Assembly (NCBI GenBank): GCA_944990035.1
Contig: CALYLX010000084.1
Span: 62,001-126,000, forward strand
Source of the DNA: Clitopilus passeckerianus
Taxonomy: Eukaryota; Basidiomycota; Agaricomycetes; Agaricales; Entolomataceae
Length of the DNA: 64,000 nucleotides
Direction: 5' to 3'
Part shown: in pieces, positions 1 through 11,728 of the stretch
Numbering within the stretch: the first letter of the stretch is position 1
How the letters are laid out: every line of letters starts with the position of its first letter
Translations under genes and position numbers: made by a program
The notes under the pieces: generated by a model
Databases searched by the model: none
What the model was told of the DNA's origin: nothing
The model's input: only the letters and a program-made list of their open reading frames with translations

Positions 1-1689
1 GATTGTGTTGCAAGTGCAACGGGCCCAAGCCTGAGAGCGAATGAGAACTGATATGTATGGCAGTCAGACAACGAGAGCCTTACCAGGAGGCGGCTAGGGC
101 GACGAGTTCCCAAGCCCACCACTCGGAGGCGGTTTGCCCTAGAGTGACATAGTTAGCTACCGGTGCGCTGTCCATTGACACAAGCACTTACCAACTCCAG
201 CCAGTCCAAGATGCACAAGAACTCCAAGGCTGGTGAACATTCTTCTCGACAGAGGGTGCCAGGCCTTCCTTGGAACATACAGCACGCCATAAATTATGGA
301 CATGATGGACACTAGGTTGAAGGATATGGCGGTGGCTATCGGAGCGCCAATGAACCCGAGGCGTATCTGTTCCGGCCCCCAAACTGTGTATGTGATAAGT
401 AAGGAGAAAAGGGATATGGAAAGTGCTCAGTACCTAGCAGGTAATTGAACACCACATTTAGAGGGGCAACCACGAAGATAATCTGAGTGGGAACAGCAAA
501 CAAGCCTGTTGGCAGACGGTTAAGCACCAGTACCGGAAGATAATTTGTTAGCTACCTTGAGATTGGAAGTATCGTCTGGAACGGAACGTATGAGCATGAG
601 TTTGTGATCTCGGAAAATTATCGGCTTACCGGCTAACAAGATTGAAGGTGTAGGCTTTAGATAACCGATAAGCTTTTGGAAATTGATCGGAGTGAGCAGA
701 CACACATACCTGGCAAGCCCAGAGAAACCCAACGAAGATAAAGGGCTGCCAATCTGGCAACTTCGGGATCTTGTCCAAGGGCGAGAAGAATGACCTCGGC
801 ATTGAACCAGATAAGGAGTATAGGCTGAATAACGGAGTGACGACATAGTCAGCAAATCTGCGACTCGGGAGGGTCGACAGCGGAATCATACCACTTGTAG
901 CGCGAACATGACGACAACTATGATAGATTAGACAATTAATCCGAGTTCTCGAATTGGTAGTGGAGCCAGTACTGACCCATTCTCTGTGCCCAGAGCCCAA
1001 CGAGCTCAGGGTGCGCAGATGTCCATGCCGCGGGAAGCATTGTATCAAGTGCGCTGGTGAAACCCTGGACGATGCTCAGGCCTGTAACGTTCGCGGTCAT
1101 GGATCCCAGAGTGATAGCGGCCAGAGCAGTGGTCGAGATATGCCCAATAGATACAGTAGAAGCCATGATGAGACTGAACTCGAGCAGATGAGTCCTGTTA
1201 AGGGTTGCAAATCAGCTTGGAATGATAAAGCAAAAAGTGGCACACGACCAACCCAAATACTGGAAGTGCATATCTGGTGAGGACTCGGAGTTCCTCCCAA
1301 AACATTTTTGTCTTGCTAGCATCTTCATGAACAAGTTCGGAATCGTAAGGTTCGTCAAGTCGCGGGACTGGTGGGTTGAGAAGTGGTGTGTTCTCAGTCG
1401 CAACAGGGGTAGGCATGAGAATACTGGTCCTGTGGTTGGGTTGGCCGTTAGCGTAGATTGTTGGTCGTGTTGGCCGGTGTTGGGATGAGGGTAAGCTAGC
1501 TCTTCGAGCCACCCAGTTTGGTGATAAATGTTCATCGTCTGACGTCTCTAATTCTTCATCCTCTGACCCCGAATGTTGTTCGGTTCGGTCACCATCAGAG
1601 TAACGTCCAACAAACCGTGAGAGTAGGGCGTAATCCGACGGTAATGAGGCAGGTCCTTGATAATGCGCGCTGGTTGACATTGCTCGCAC
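1..1689 (-). CDS. MATE family efflux transporter (3' end beyond the window)
   Basis: This encodes a multidrug and toxin extrusion (MATE) carrier, a membrane antiporter that exports small organic compounds. The first exon gives a long polar N-terminal tail of about 140 residues rich in Ser, Asp and Glu, ending in a stretch of the form TRYALPVFG. After an intron come the conserved MATE blocks VSIGHISTTALAAITLGSMT and then SALDTMLPAAW and ELVGLWAQRM, which is the family hallmark around helices 1-2. Further exons give FIGAPIATAISFN near 340 and the adjoining hydrophobic helices. The gene runs off the left edge, so the C-terminal helices are missing. The start is the first ATG of the open frame; a second ATG lies three codons later. 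The substrate cannot be told from sequence. Confidence 0.85.
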
Positions 1690-1934
1690 AGTTCAAGATG
1701 GTGGCCGGGGTGAAGAAGACGAACCAAGGAAAGATTTTAACCCGAGCATAATTTAAATTTCAGAGCTCAATAGGCGGGCGGACCTCAATGCCGAAGGGTG
1801 CCCATTACGTAACACGTCATAGTTCGCACGTCCCGGAGTGGGGTTCAAAAGCTAGAAGCCAAACAGAAAAGGAGGTAAACGCTGACATTCGGGCGGTTGG
1901 GACGGGCCTCTCAGATGCTGTCAACTCTGGCGAT

Positions 1935-3606
1935 CTACTGTGTCTTGTGTTGTGTATATGTCTTTGTATTATCATGGTCCGACGGCTCTAGATACACGTT
2001 TAACAGATGATGGAGTTTGGAACACGGAATTCGATCGGGATAGCTGCCATGGTGGACGTTAATCACTTGGGATGAAGCGTTCGAGGTTAGATTGCTCACC
2101 GATTCGGAATGTGACTCGATATCACGAGTAGAAAGGAATGCTGATTCGGTGGTGAAATCTTGAGGTATTCTAGAAGAAAATCCGGTCGACATATCATGTC
2201 CATTCGACAGAGAGGAATGATTCCACAGGGCTGGTGCAAGGACGCTTTCTTGGGCCAAATTGGACCGTGCGTTAAGCGCAGCAAGTAATGTATTGGAGTA
2301 CCTGGGCGTCATAGTTAGAGAATTGAAATTGCACCGAAGAGGGATCGTACAGTTTTGCTAGCATGAGGAATCTAATTGATGAAGTCAGCTCTAGATCTTT
2401 GCTCTGATGGCGGCAAATCAGAACGTACGGTAGGAAGTGCATATTATTGTCAGGGAAGATGAGATAGAGTATCAATTCTGCCAAAGCGCCTAGCCCCGTA
2501 ACAACCCCAGTCTCAACCGTTAGTGTGATGAGCTTGCGGAGCATCGAACGTGTGGAAGCATAAACAGTTTTATGCTGGGCTTGTAGAAGCTGGGGAAGTG
2601 ACAATGTCAGCACTCGTTCCGTTACGAGAACAGCTGGCTACGCACGATAATAACCATGGAGGCTGCAATCACGAAGTCCACCAGAGTGCTGCCCAAAAGC
2701 CAAGTCTGGAAGCATGACCTTAGGCTTGGCTCAGGATCCGAAGACATGCTAACTCACGATGACAAAGGGTTTTTCGGTGTGTAATCCGACAAGACCTAAT
2801 TGTAAACCCTGCGGAATATTGAGTCCGAAACTGTAATTTCAATGTGATGTCGAGACTTACGTTGATCCCGCTGTATGCAGCCATGACGAGCGATAGGAGA
2901 GCAACCTAGAGAAGCTCTGTACTCAGTGGGTGTTTATAGTCATCTTGGAGGAAAGAAAGACTTGCAAGCTCGATGACCACGGGAAGTATGATGAGGCCCT
3001 TTAGCTTGTGTATTCTCCAACTGAAGAATGTTTGGACGCAAAACGCAACTGGGAATCAAATAAGATGAGAAGCAAATCTCCCTATCACAATATACAGACG
3101 TACCCAGCTGCGTCAAAAGTGGCGCAGGCCCAAACGGCCAATCTACCGGTCCCAGCCGTTCGACGTGACCCCAGCCATCCGCGAGGAAGTTCCAAGCGGC
3201 GATGGTATGGAATATATTTCCGAGGGTATCGATAAAAAAGGTGAACCAGACTGGTTTTTGGTGAGGACATGCTATCAAACAGCGAGAAGCATGCGTGAGC
3301 ACGAACCAAGTGCTTGTAACCGGTACGGGTCATTGGGGAATCTATGATAATACAAGACTAGAGTCCTGCTTCAACTGGTTGACCTTCAAAAGACGTGTAA
3401 TGCGCTCACATATCTGCACGATGAGAATGCCATAAAATAGGTAGCCAAAGAAGTTGCCCAAGAGCTGCAGCCGTCAGAAGTGAGAAGCCTTGTCGAAGAG
3501 ATTGGCCTGTGAACGCACCATGGGGCCAGTTCTATTTGAGAAGATCATTCCATCAGTTGATTACCTTTAGGAAATTGACGAAGAACGTACAAGAGTGCGA
3601 TGTCAT
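1935..3606 (-). CDS. DUF6534 domain multi-pass membrane protein
   Basis: This is a member of the large basidiomycete DUF6534 family, whose function is unknown. The N-terminal helix exon reads GNFFGYLFYGILIVQI, followed by YYHRFPNDPYRLQALG, the usual aromatic-rich loop with FPxD. Next come DTLGNIFHTIAAWNF and ADGWGHVERLG, then DFVIAASMVII. The most diagnostic block is RKLITLTVETGVVTGLGAL followed by NNMHFLPYVL. A splice then joins KL to YSNTLLAALNAR, the standard end of the domain. The C-terminal tail of about 100 residues is polar and should be cytosolic. At least seven exons are needed. The first exon, starting at 3606, is my least certain choice, because the N-terminus of this family is poorly conserved. 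No partner gene points to a role. Confidence 0.7.
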
Positions 3607-4565
3607 GAGGTATGTTGCAAACATCTGCAGCAGACATAGTTCACTGGCATATGTGGGGAAGACCGAAAGGATAGAAACCACTGTTCCTCGACGTTAAGAT
3701 ACTTCCTACAGACAGGTTCGGTGGAAAAACCTGGCGCCACTCAAGAAAGGCACAACCCGGTTCCAACCATCTGTTCCCGAGCCAGTGGCGAGTCTCCCAG
3801 GTCTGTATGCTAACCATCACAACCAGCTATTTTTCCGGTCCGAATGGGGACGTCTATGATGAAGTGCCCTGATGCGGCAAAGATCTGACTTGATGGGATT
3901 GCGAACGAGCAAGTTTGACCGAGCGCCCCTGGAGGAGAAAATCTTGTGGGAGCAGCAGGGAGCAGGGTTGAGGTCGGTTGCTGCGTTCCACATGGACAAA
4001 CCAAGAGATGTGTGGACTTGGTTGGCGTTCCAAGAGAAACAGAAGGCTGAAAGAAATCGTCTACGACTAATAATCCGAATACAGACGAGGGCCTACACCC
4101 ATGCCTGAAGCTAGAGCAGTGTCCTGCCAAGTTCCCCCAACCCTTTCAGCATATTAGGGCCACCTGAGCGTAGTGTGAGTATCCTTGATATCAATCCACT
4201 CTCTGGCACTGCCTGGCTACAGATTAGGCAGGGGCGACAACAGCTGGTGGCTGGGCCACCATTTCATTTGCTTTCGTAGCCTCCGTCGCAAGAAAGCGCG
4301 AACTTGTCCCAAAAATTCGTTAGTCGAACTCAGATCCTGTCAAACGTTGAATGTTCAAGCCGTGAGACTAAATTGCCATTTATGCTCGAAGAATGACATG
4401 AGGATTATCACGTGCAGCCATCTCCATTTGTAACATCGGGGTTAACAGGAATTCGACCAGCCAGCTCGAAGCTCGAAAACGCGTCCACAGGCTACAAAGG
4501 CCCGCGCAGTCATAGTAAGTCGTCGACATCTCGTCTCATACACGAACCTAACCCTCTGCCTAGGC
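3607..4565. other. Intergenic stretch, no supported gene
   Basis: This lies between the DUF6534 gene and SAM50. An open frame of 106 codons lies on the minus strand (3810-4130) and one of 78 codons on the plus strand (3872-4108). Neither shows a recognisable domain, and both overlap. The part next to 4500 is probably the SAM50 promoter and leader. I see no repeats here. Confidence 0.5.
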
Positions 4566-6401
4566 ATGATTGCTCCTGCACTGAGTCCGCCGCTGCAGAA
4601 TACCTCTTCTCCACGGGACAAAGAACCGCCAGAAATCGAGAAGGTATTGCAATGGCAGGAAGAGCGTATCGCTCGAAGGCTCAGAGGAGAGTACGAGTCT
4701 GCAATCTTGCATCTGTCAGAAGTGGTATGTCGCCTCGTCAAATATTTGCTAGAATTCGCTAATTACCTGACAGATTCAATCCAACCTTTCCACAACAATG
4801 AATATTTCCTCAGTGCGAGTGGACGGCGCCAAAAACACTCGCAAATCCTTCCTTGGCTTCATCATCAACCCAGTGTTGGCAAAGTCCTCTGAAACTGCTG
4901 AGAATGGCACCCTTGAATCTGCCCTACACACCACAAGGCGCCTGGCGCATCTCCTTAAGAAGACCGATATTTTCAACTCAGTAGAGGCTACCCTGGAACG
5001 TTCAAGGGACGTCATGAGTGGCCCGGAGGACATTGACATAGTTTTTAAAACGCGAGAGAAGGGTCGCTATTTCCTGAATACCTCAACGGAACTTGGGAAC
5101 AACGAAGGGTCGGCAGTATGTTTCTTTCTTGTGGCCGCTTATCTTTCTCTCACTTTGTGCCATCTTCACCTAGTCTGCTACGGGAAGAATACGAAATGTT
5201 TTTGGAGGCGCCGAAATATTCGAAGCCAATGTATCCTTCGGCACGCAGACCAAACGGTCCTTCCGTGGCTGCCTCACAGCACCTCTGACTTCTGACCTTG
5301 AAACATACGGAGAAGTCACGGCCTTTGGGATTGAGAGAGACAACACTGCCTTCGCTAGTAGCACGGAGGCATTGAGAGGACTCAAAGCTATCATAAGGGT
5401 GAGCTAGGTCAGAATACCTCCTGAATTTGCAGTGCCCAAGCTCATCTCTGATCCAGAACGGAACACCGTATACCGGAGCCCATGAACTTGCATATGAAGC
5501 CGTACTTCGTCATGTTGGCAACTTGACACCAACGGCCTCGCTCAGGTGTGTTTGTCTGCTTTTGCCTCCGTAATTGACTTGTACCCATACATTATTAGCA
5601 TGAGAGAAACTGCGGGCCAATCATCCAAATCCTCAGTCTCCTACAGCTACGTTGTTGACACTCGCAATGATAGAATTGCAGCAACAAAAGGACATTACGC
5701 GAAAGTCTTCACCGAATTTGCAGGCCTTGGCGGAGATGCCTCCTTTTACAAGGCAGAGGGAGAGGCTCAAATTTCACGCCCTCTCACAGACGGAGTGGTA
5801 GGTAGATTCTTCCATAATTAGATTCATGCTGATCTCGGTCCCTCTAGTCGCTATCATTTGCTGCGAAATCGGGGCTTTTATGGGGCAGTTCAAAACCTAG
5901 TCTATTCTCGGATCGTTTCCAACTTGGCGGACCAACATCCGTTCGGAGCTTCAAGAGCAACACCTTAGGGCCACGAGATGGAAGTAGGTGCTTAGCCTCC
6001 CCACCCTGTATTATCCTGACTGACTCTCCCAGATGATTCGCTTGGTGGAGACCTTTATTGGTCTGCCGGATTGAGCGTTATTTCAAACCTCCCTATCAAG
6101 CCTCACTGGCCTGTAAAAACACATGTGTGGTTGAACGCAGGGCGGTTAGACGGAATAGACAAATGTAAGTCTTCTTCTCAGATAGGTGGCAGGGCGGCAC
6201 TGACACGCTTCAACAGCACGTCCCCTCGTCGAGAACATCAAAAGTACTCTCAGTCAACCATCTATATCGGCGGGTGTGGGCTTGATCTACCGCTTCGATC
6301 CGGTACGGGTGGAGGTCAACTTTGGCGTACCTCTGGTGGCAAGCAAAAGCGACGGTTCTAGAAGAGGGATCCAAGTCGGGGTCGGGTTAGATTTTCTCTA
6401 G
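4566..6401 (+). CDS. SAM50: SAM50/Tob55, mitochondrial outer-membrane beta-barrel assembly protein
   Basis: This is the central subunit of the sorting and assembly machinery, an Omp85-family barrel that inserts other beta-barrel proteins into the mitochondrial outer membrane. The N-terminal exon is a charged helical segment (EEERIARRLRGEY-like). A POTRA-like domain follows, with VRVDGAKNTRKSFLG and LLKKTDIFNSVEATLE. The bacterial-surface-antigen barrel starts at RNVFGGAEIFEANVSFG and carries QTKRSFRGCLTAPL. Later exons give SYSYVVDTRNDRIAATKG, FQLGGPTSVRSFK (the conserved L6 loop region, GPxSVRxF) and the last strand VRVEVNFGVPL, ending RGIQVGVGLDFL. An aromatic residue close to the C-terminus fits the beta-signal of barrel proteins. 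About nine exons. It has no N-terminal presequence, as expected for an outer-membrane protein. The start gives the only ATG in frame with exon 2. Confidence 0.9.
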
Positions 6402-6917
6402 ACTATAATAACTAATGGCATCCCTTTCTCTTTGAGTTAGTCTTTGGGAAGTTTTTACGTGAATATGATTGCTATGACTTTCTTTCATCGACTTCAGAGC
6501 CTATTCTCCGTCCTTCTCTTCCTTTATCGAGGTGGGGGCAACCTCGCAATATTGCCGTACAACTCAAGTACTACTTAGCAATGTTTGAACCGCCGAAATT
6601 GGCGTGTTTGCCGTTTCCGCAGTCGGCCTCACGCAACAAGTAGAGGAATGCTTACTAGAATTTTCAGAAGATGATCTCGAGTGGCTTATCTTGGCACAAT
6701 CCGCACATGCCTCAGAGACTTGACGCGTTGCCTTGCCACATGAATTCAAACGCGTGAAGTCACGTCATGTGCAACCCACTTTGAGGCGCGGTTACCACTT
6801 GAAGGTGAACCACTTGGCAGCGAATTATTCTTCAAGTTCCTGAGTTTTGAACACTTGACGCAACTGCAGGGTGACTTGCAACTGATTTGCTGTCTGAGAC
6901 GACAAGACCAGGCTTGA
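6402..6917. other. Intergenic stretch between SAM50 and the deacetylase
   Basis: This is about 500 nt between two genes on the same strand. A short frame near 6590-6720 on the plus strand reads as acidic coding-like sequence (VEECLLEFSEDDLEWLILAQ) but has no ATG or splice partner I can support. The rest should hold the SAM50 terminator and the deacetylase promoter. Confidence 0.4.
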
Positions 6918-8380
6918 ATGGAGGGGTCTGCAGAGCATGGAGCAACAGCTTCGCCAAAGGTGGCATACATTGCCTCTCAAGAACTCGCCAAAATATCCTC
7001 TCTCCTGCCAGCCAATAAAAATCGATCATTATTAGTTCACTCTCTTGTCTCTGCTTATGGATTACTTAGGGAAAACCCACCTGTGGTCGTCCTTCGCCCT
7101 CAGAGAGCAACTCGGAAAGAATTACATGCCTACCATGGCCCCGAATATCTGGACTATGTTCTGGATAAAGATAACTCTGAGAAGAGTAATAGCGAGTTTG
7201 GCTTAGAGGATGTAAGTAATAACGTGCAATAATTCCCTCGCTGACGTCCAATAGGATTGTCCTCCATTCTCTGGACTACCCGACTACATGTATTTAGTTG
7301 CAGGAGCATCCTTAACCGCTGCCAGAGCGTTGATGAACGACACCGTCGATATTTCCATCTGCTGGGATGGCGGCAGGTTAGGAGCCAACTGCTCTCTTTG
7401 AATGGACGTCGCTCAGCAATTTCTGACATAGACATCACGCTCGAAAATCTCAAGCTGCTGGATTCTGTTATGTTGCAGATGTGATTCTGGCCATCCTCTC
7501 CTTGAAAAGAGCTCCCCTTATCCGCGGGGTTGTGCAACCCCATAAGCCAAGAATAATGTACATCGATATTGATCTCCACTTTTGCGATGCAATCGCTGAG
7601 GCCTTTTCCACCACAATCACCCCATCAAAGGCTTCTCAAATTTTGGTATCGCTAGGACTTTCCTTGCGTGAACAGAATCTAAAATGGTCCTTAACAGACT
7701 TTAAGCATCCACCATGCCGCACCTGGTTTCTTTCCCTCTCATCCCTTGGCTGATATGCCGTCGATCCCTCCGAAGGATTCTTTCAACCTATCTGTTCCCC
7801 TCAAATCTGGTGCTTCCTCCGCGACATTGCGTCGCATGTGGGACCTGGTCGAAGCCGTCAAGGACAAATTTTTGCCAGACTTCACGATACTTCAATGCGG
7901 AACAGACGGTCTTTCTGGGGATCCGTGCGCAATTTTCAACTATTCGCTGGAAGGCATGGGGTACTGTGTTTCCAGACTGATGAAGGATTCCTGGGGTGGA
8001 AAGAAGATGCTCCTTGGTGGAGGTGGATATCACTCGGCCAATACAGCTAGGACTTGGGCATACCTAACATCGATTGCGGTGAGTATCTGAAATATCACTT
8101 GGATCGTTCGCCTTAGTTGAGTAAAACGAAAAGCTGGACCGCCCCCTCGGCTTGGATAGTGGCATCCCTGACCATAATGCGTTCCCCTTGTATGCACCTT
8201 CGTTTGCAGTGAGTTGGTCAATTCTGGGACCCATTGAATAAATCTGACTTGTATGATAATAGTTGGACGTGTCGGCGGGCAACATGCAAGATCAGAATAC
8301 AGACGAGTATCTTTCTTCAATTGAAAGTTGTTATGAGAAGGTTCTCGCGGTGCTCGAAGAAGTCTTGGGCGAACCATAAT
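6918..8380 (+). CDS. Class I histone deacetylase (HOS1/HDAC8-like)
   Basis: This is a zinc-dependent lysine deacetylase. The arginase-deacetylase fold is read across about eight exons. The N-terminus has [17 protein letters not shown] and the YHGPEYLDY block. A splice at about 7375-7430 joins CWDGGR to [20 protein letters not shown], which carries the catalytic histidine pair. The first metal site is in [17 protein letters not shown]. The second metal Asp is in [11 protein letters not shown]. The active-site tyrosine is in [16 protein letters not shown]. All catalytic residues are therefore present. The family consensus LHHGDGV reads LHFCDAI here, a change also seen in some divergent fungal members. 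There is no long C-terminal tail, which suits the HDAC8/HOS1 group rather than RPD3. Its stop lies only 40 nt from the stop of the convergent SIN1 gene. Confidence 0.85.
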
Positions 8381-8420
8381 AAAAGTAGGCTACAACAGAT
8401 GCTACTAATACAATGAAATG

Positions 8421-11420
8421 TTATACAACTTGTCTGCTCCGCCGCGATTTATTCACCGTTCCGGTTCGATCAAGAGACTTCAGACTTTTGATGGTCTGCA
8501 CGATTTCAGCTGCGAGAGGCTTCGTCAACCGACGAAGACAGCCTGCAAAAAGATAACGTACCTGCTAGTGCAGGGCTTTCCGCCTCGAAATCATATCGTT
8601 TGTTGTGGCCGCCACGATTCAAAACGAGCTTGAAGACGGACGAGTACTTCGAGGATTGCTGGATGTCCGCAATGCTTTTGATATGATAGGAAGTTGTCCG
8701 ACCTGTCTCAAACACAGCGGCTTTCATGGCTTTGTTAGAAGAGGGCATTATCTGAAACGTGGATGAGAATACACAGCCGAAGGGTTTAGCATTGACACGA
8801 ACATGAATATAAGCCCCGTCAATGGCAAGCCTGCGTTCCTGGCGGGAAAGCAGCATGGGCGCCGCTTTTCGATAGATGGTGTATTTCTGGGGTATGTCGA
8901 GTGAGCCAAATGCAAGTTTCATCAACGACTCAAGAACGTACTTTGTAACCGGCGGTGAGATCCGTAGACTGAAATTGCGTTTCTGGCGTATCTGACATTC
9001 GCTTGAAGATGGAGGCTGTAGATAGATTATTGGAATTTGGTGACGGGAGAAATATGTTGAAATGATTACCATTGGGATCCGTGGTCTTTCCGGTGACTTT
9101 AAGCAAATTTGGTGCGACTTGTGGGAGCATACTTCGTTTGACGAGTAGTAATTCCCACTTTCCCGATAAACTCGCCACCGTACGATCCAGGGGAATCAAA
9201 ATATTCAGGCCCTGCACAAGGAGGGCATATTCGTTCGGATTTGGAATCTTACGTTTCCGGCACACAGCTTCCAGTGCCTCTTGCATATACATGCCAGCAG
9301 ACCTGTCAGTCAAGTGAGACTTCCAAAATGTAAGGTAAGGTAAAAGGACTTACACAGGAATGGTTGTCGATATGTGGGCCGGAACCGCATCTGCAACGTC
9401 GGCAGAACGAACTCGCAGAAACATTTGGGGGCCATGACTTGAGGATGGGCCAAGCGATGTCGAAAGAGGCACAGAGCCAAGAATGGTTCCCAGTGCTGAG
9501 GTACTCGGACCAGGAAGTGCGGGGACAGGTCCTAGTGGTGCCAGCCTCTCTGCTTTCTTGGTCATCCTTGAAGGGTGCCTCTGAATCTTGGATTCAATTA
9601 ACTGATTCTGTTGCACTGGAATGGCAATGAATCAATTCGGTCTCGAGCTGTGGATAATGAGATACCCACTCTGTACAGACGAAGCTGGAAGAACAGCATA
9701 TGCATCTCCGTTGAATTTCGAGATCTTCCCCAAACGGTCAGGAGCTAGGAGCAATGTTATTCATTAAACTTGCCAGAGAGATACGTACTCACGGGGGAAA
9801 TCGTCGTCGACTTCGCCGTCTTCCTCAGCGATTCGCAAGATCCATCCTACCGCAGACACCTTCGTGGCCCACTGTGGATCATCCTCACCCTTCAGCCCCT
9901 CGTCGATTTTTGGAAGCCAGCCCTCCTTCCAATACGTCCACAGGGCAAATCCAATAACTTCCTCCACTGTAGCATCCTTCCTGACGTTGAGCGAAATGGG
10001 CTTGTCCCGAGGCTCGACTGCATGAGGAAAATATACAATAACATCCTCTGACGCGTTTTCACCGCGTCCAGAGATAGCAGCATACAGTTCCGAGAATGGA
10101 TTGGATGAAGTATCTTCAGATGCGAGCATTGCTGATAGAGCTGATTTCTGGGGTTTGATGGGTTGTACTTTCTTACGTGGAAACAATGTTTCTTTCTGCT
10201 GCGTGGGTGGATTCGACGGTGTGGAAGGTGTAGTACCTTTGGAAGGGGCTCGAGCGCGGGGACCGGTGGGAACCCCAGGCTTTCGAGAATCTTGCTGAAC
10301 GCTAGGTGCCGGTGTAAGCATTTGAAAAGACATCCCTGCGAGCGAGTCCACCCCGGGAGAGAGAACTGACGACTTCGTTCCGGGTTTGCTTTGAATCTTC
10401 CGATTCAAGTCGACGGGGCTGAGGTCTCCAGAAACGTCACTGGCGGGGTTTGCGGAAGATGATACGGCGATGCCATTGGGGGAAAATGACAAGACATCAC
10501 TAGCTGAAGCATCAGGTTGCCCCGAGGGAAAGTCACTGAAAGGAGGTTAAGGTATTTGTACGATGCAGGGTAAAGTCACCAACATACAGGTCAAACGAAT
10601 CTCCGTCAGAAATGCTGCCTGCATCTCCTGAAACTACTTTTCCAAAATCGCTGTCACTTGATAACTCTTCAGGCATGTTAGCCTCTTCATCGGAAGAAGA
10701 CATTTCAGGATTCAGAGATCTGGCAGATGGTGGTGGAGCGCCTCCTCGAGCCCGTCGAGCAGCAATGCGAGCTTTCCGCTTAGCTTCCATTTCTTTTGCC
10801 CCTCTGAATTTGGGCACGAATTGGACAACCTTCTGGACAGGTGCATCCACGACAGCCGATGGTCCCTGTATTTGAACCCTGGGCTGAAATGACGAGGGTT
10901 CCGGTGGTTTCTCGATAGGAGGAGATTTCGATGTGAATGCATTTGAAGTGACTGGGACTGAAGTCGAGAGCGCCTCCTGCACTGGGGCATGCCCAGACAC
11001 GAAATTCTGAACATCTGCTTGACGAGGAGTTTGAGAGAGTCGCTTAGAGGTTGATTCTCTCTTCCCATAGACCCGCAAGCCCAAGCCGCCGGACTTGTTG
11101 CCCATGATAGTCTGTGTATACTTCAAACGAGCGCCTTGAAAGGCTGACGGTTTCTCTGATTCATCGTCGGATGGGGGTGGGCTAGATGGCATAGAAAGCT
11201 CAGGCCATCGCTCAGAGTCTGCCAAGCCGCTTGCAGCGATGAATGGATTCGAACTATATGAGGGGTCTAGGGTGATTATGCGAGGTCCATAGCGATCTTC
11301 TACATCTCGCAGGTAGGACAACCGCAAACTATGTATCAGGTAACTGAAAGAATGGATTAGTTCGTCCTGTAGGTGGGAGGTCCAAGAAACTACCCACTCT
11401 GTGTCACTTATTAGGGACAT
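8421..11420 (-). CDS. SIN1: SIN1/AVO1, TORC2 complex subunit
   Basis: SIN1 is the substrate-recruiting subunit of TOR complex 2, acting at the plasma membrane in growth and stress signalling. The conserved N-terminus reads MSLISDTEWVVSW followed by the HSLRLSYLRDVEDRYGPRI segment. A long low-complexity region rich in Ser and Pro follows. The CRIM domain lies at about 9790-10120 and starts SALSAMLASEDTSSNPF, with LNVRKDATVEEVIGFALW further on and an acidic loop (EDGEVDDDFP) typical of its substrate-binding surface. After it come a Ras-binding-like region (ALEAVCRKRKIPNPNEYAL) and a C-terminal PH domain starting YTIYRKAAPMLLSRQERRLA. The last splice joins ALA to EIVQTIKSLKS, and the protein ends at 8421. 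All three expected domains are in the right order, so the gene looks intact. Confidence 0.9.
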
Positions 11421-11728
11421 CCTTCGAAGAATGAATGCGTCTCCGTCGTAGTCCTCAGGCTACCAAGAGCACACCTGGACCACCAGTGTAATAGTCGCAA
11501 CTGTGAATGGCACGTGAGCTCGGCAAACGGCCCGCTCAACAGGAGCCGAAAGCCTTCATTGAGCTTGACATCCAACTGGTATCGAGCAGTTCTCCTGGAC
11601 CTGAACTGCTGACCTTGAAGCCTGATGGCCCATTTATAAGTAGGGCCTCGAGGAAAACATGGCCCGAGCTGAGGGGAAATCATTAAAAGCGGGCTATCAC
11701 TTTTCATCTCGCCCTTATCTCTGGGATC
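11421..11728. promoter_or_regulatory. Divergent promoter region between SIN1 and transaldolase
   Basis: This 308 nt gap separates two start codons pointing away from each other, so it must hold both promoters. A TATA-like TTTATAAG lies near 11632-11640, about 90 nt before the transaldolase ATG. The rest shows no repeat. Confidence 0.5.

Noticed and set aside
3541..3620. The frame reading ALLYVLRQFPKG was considered as a second DUF6534-like gene.
   Set aside because: The real FPxD loop of the family (YYHRFPNDPYRL) is found downstream in the same gene, and the segment fits better as part of its first exon in another frame.
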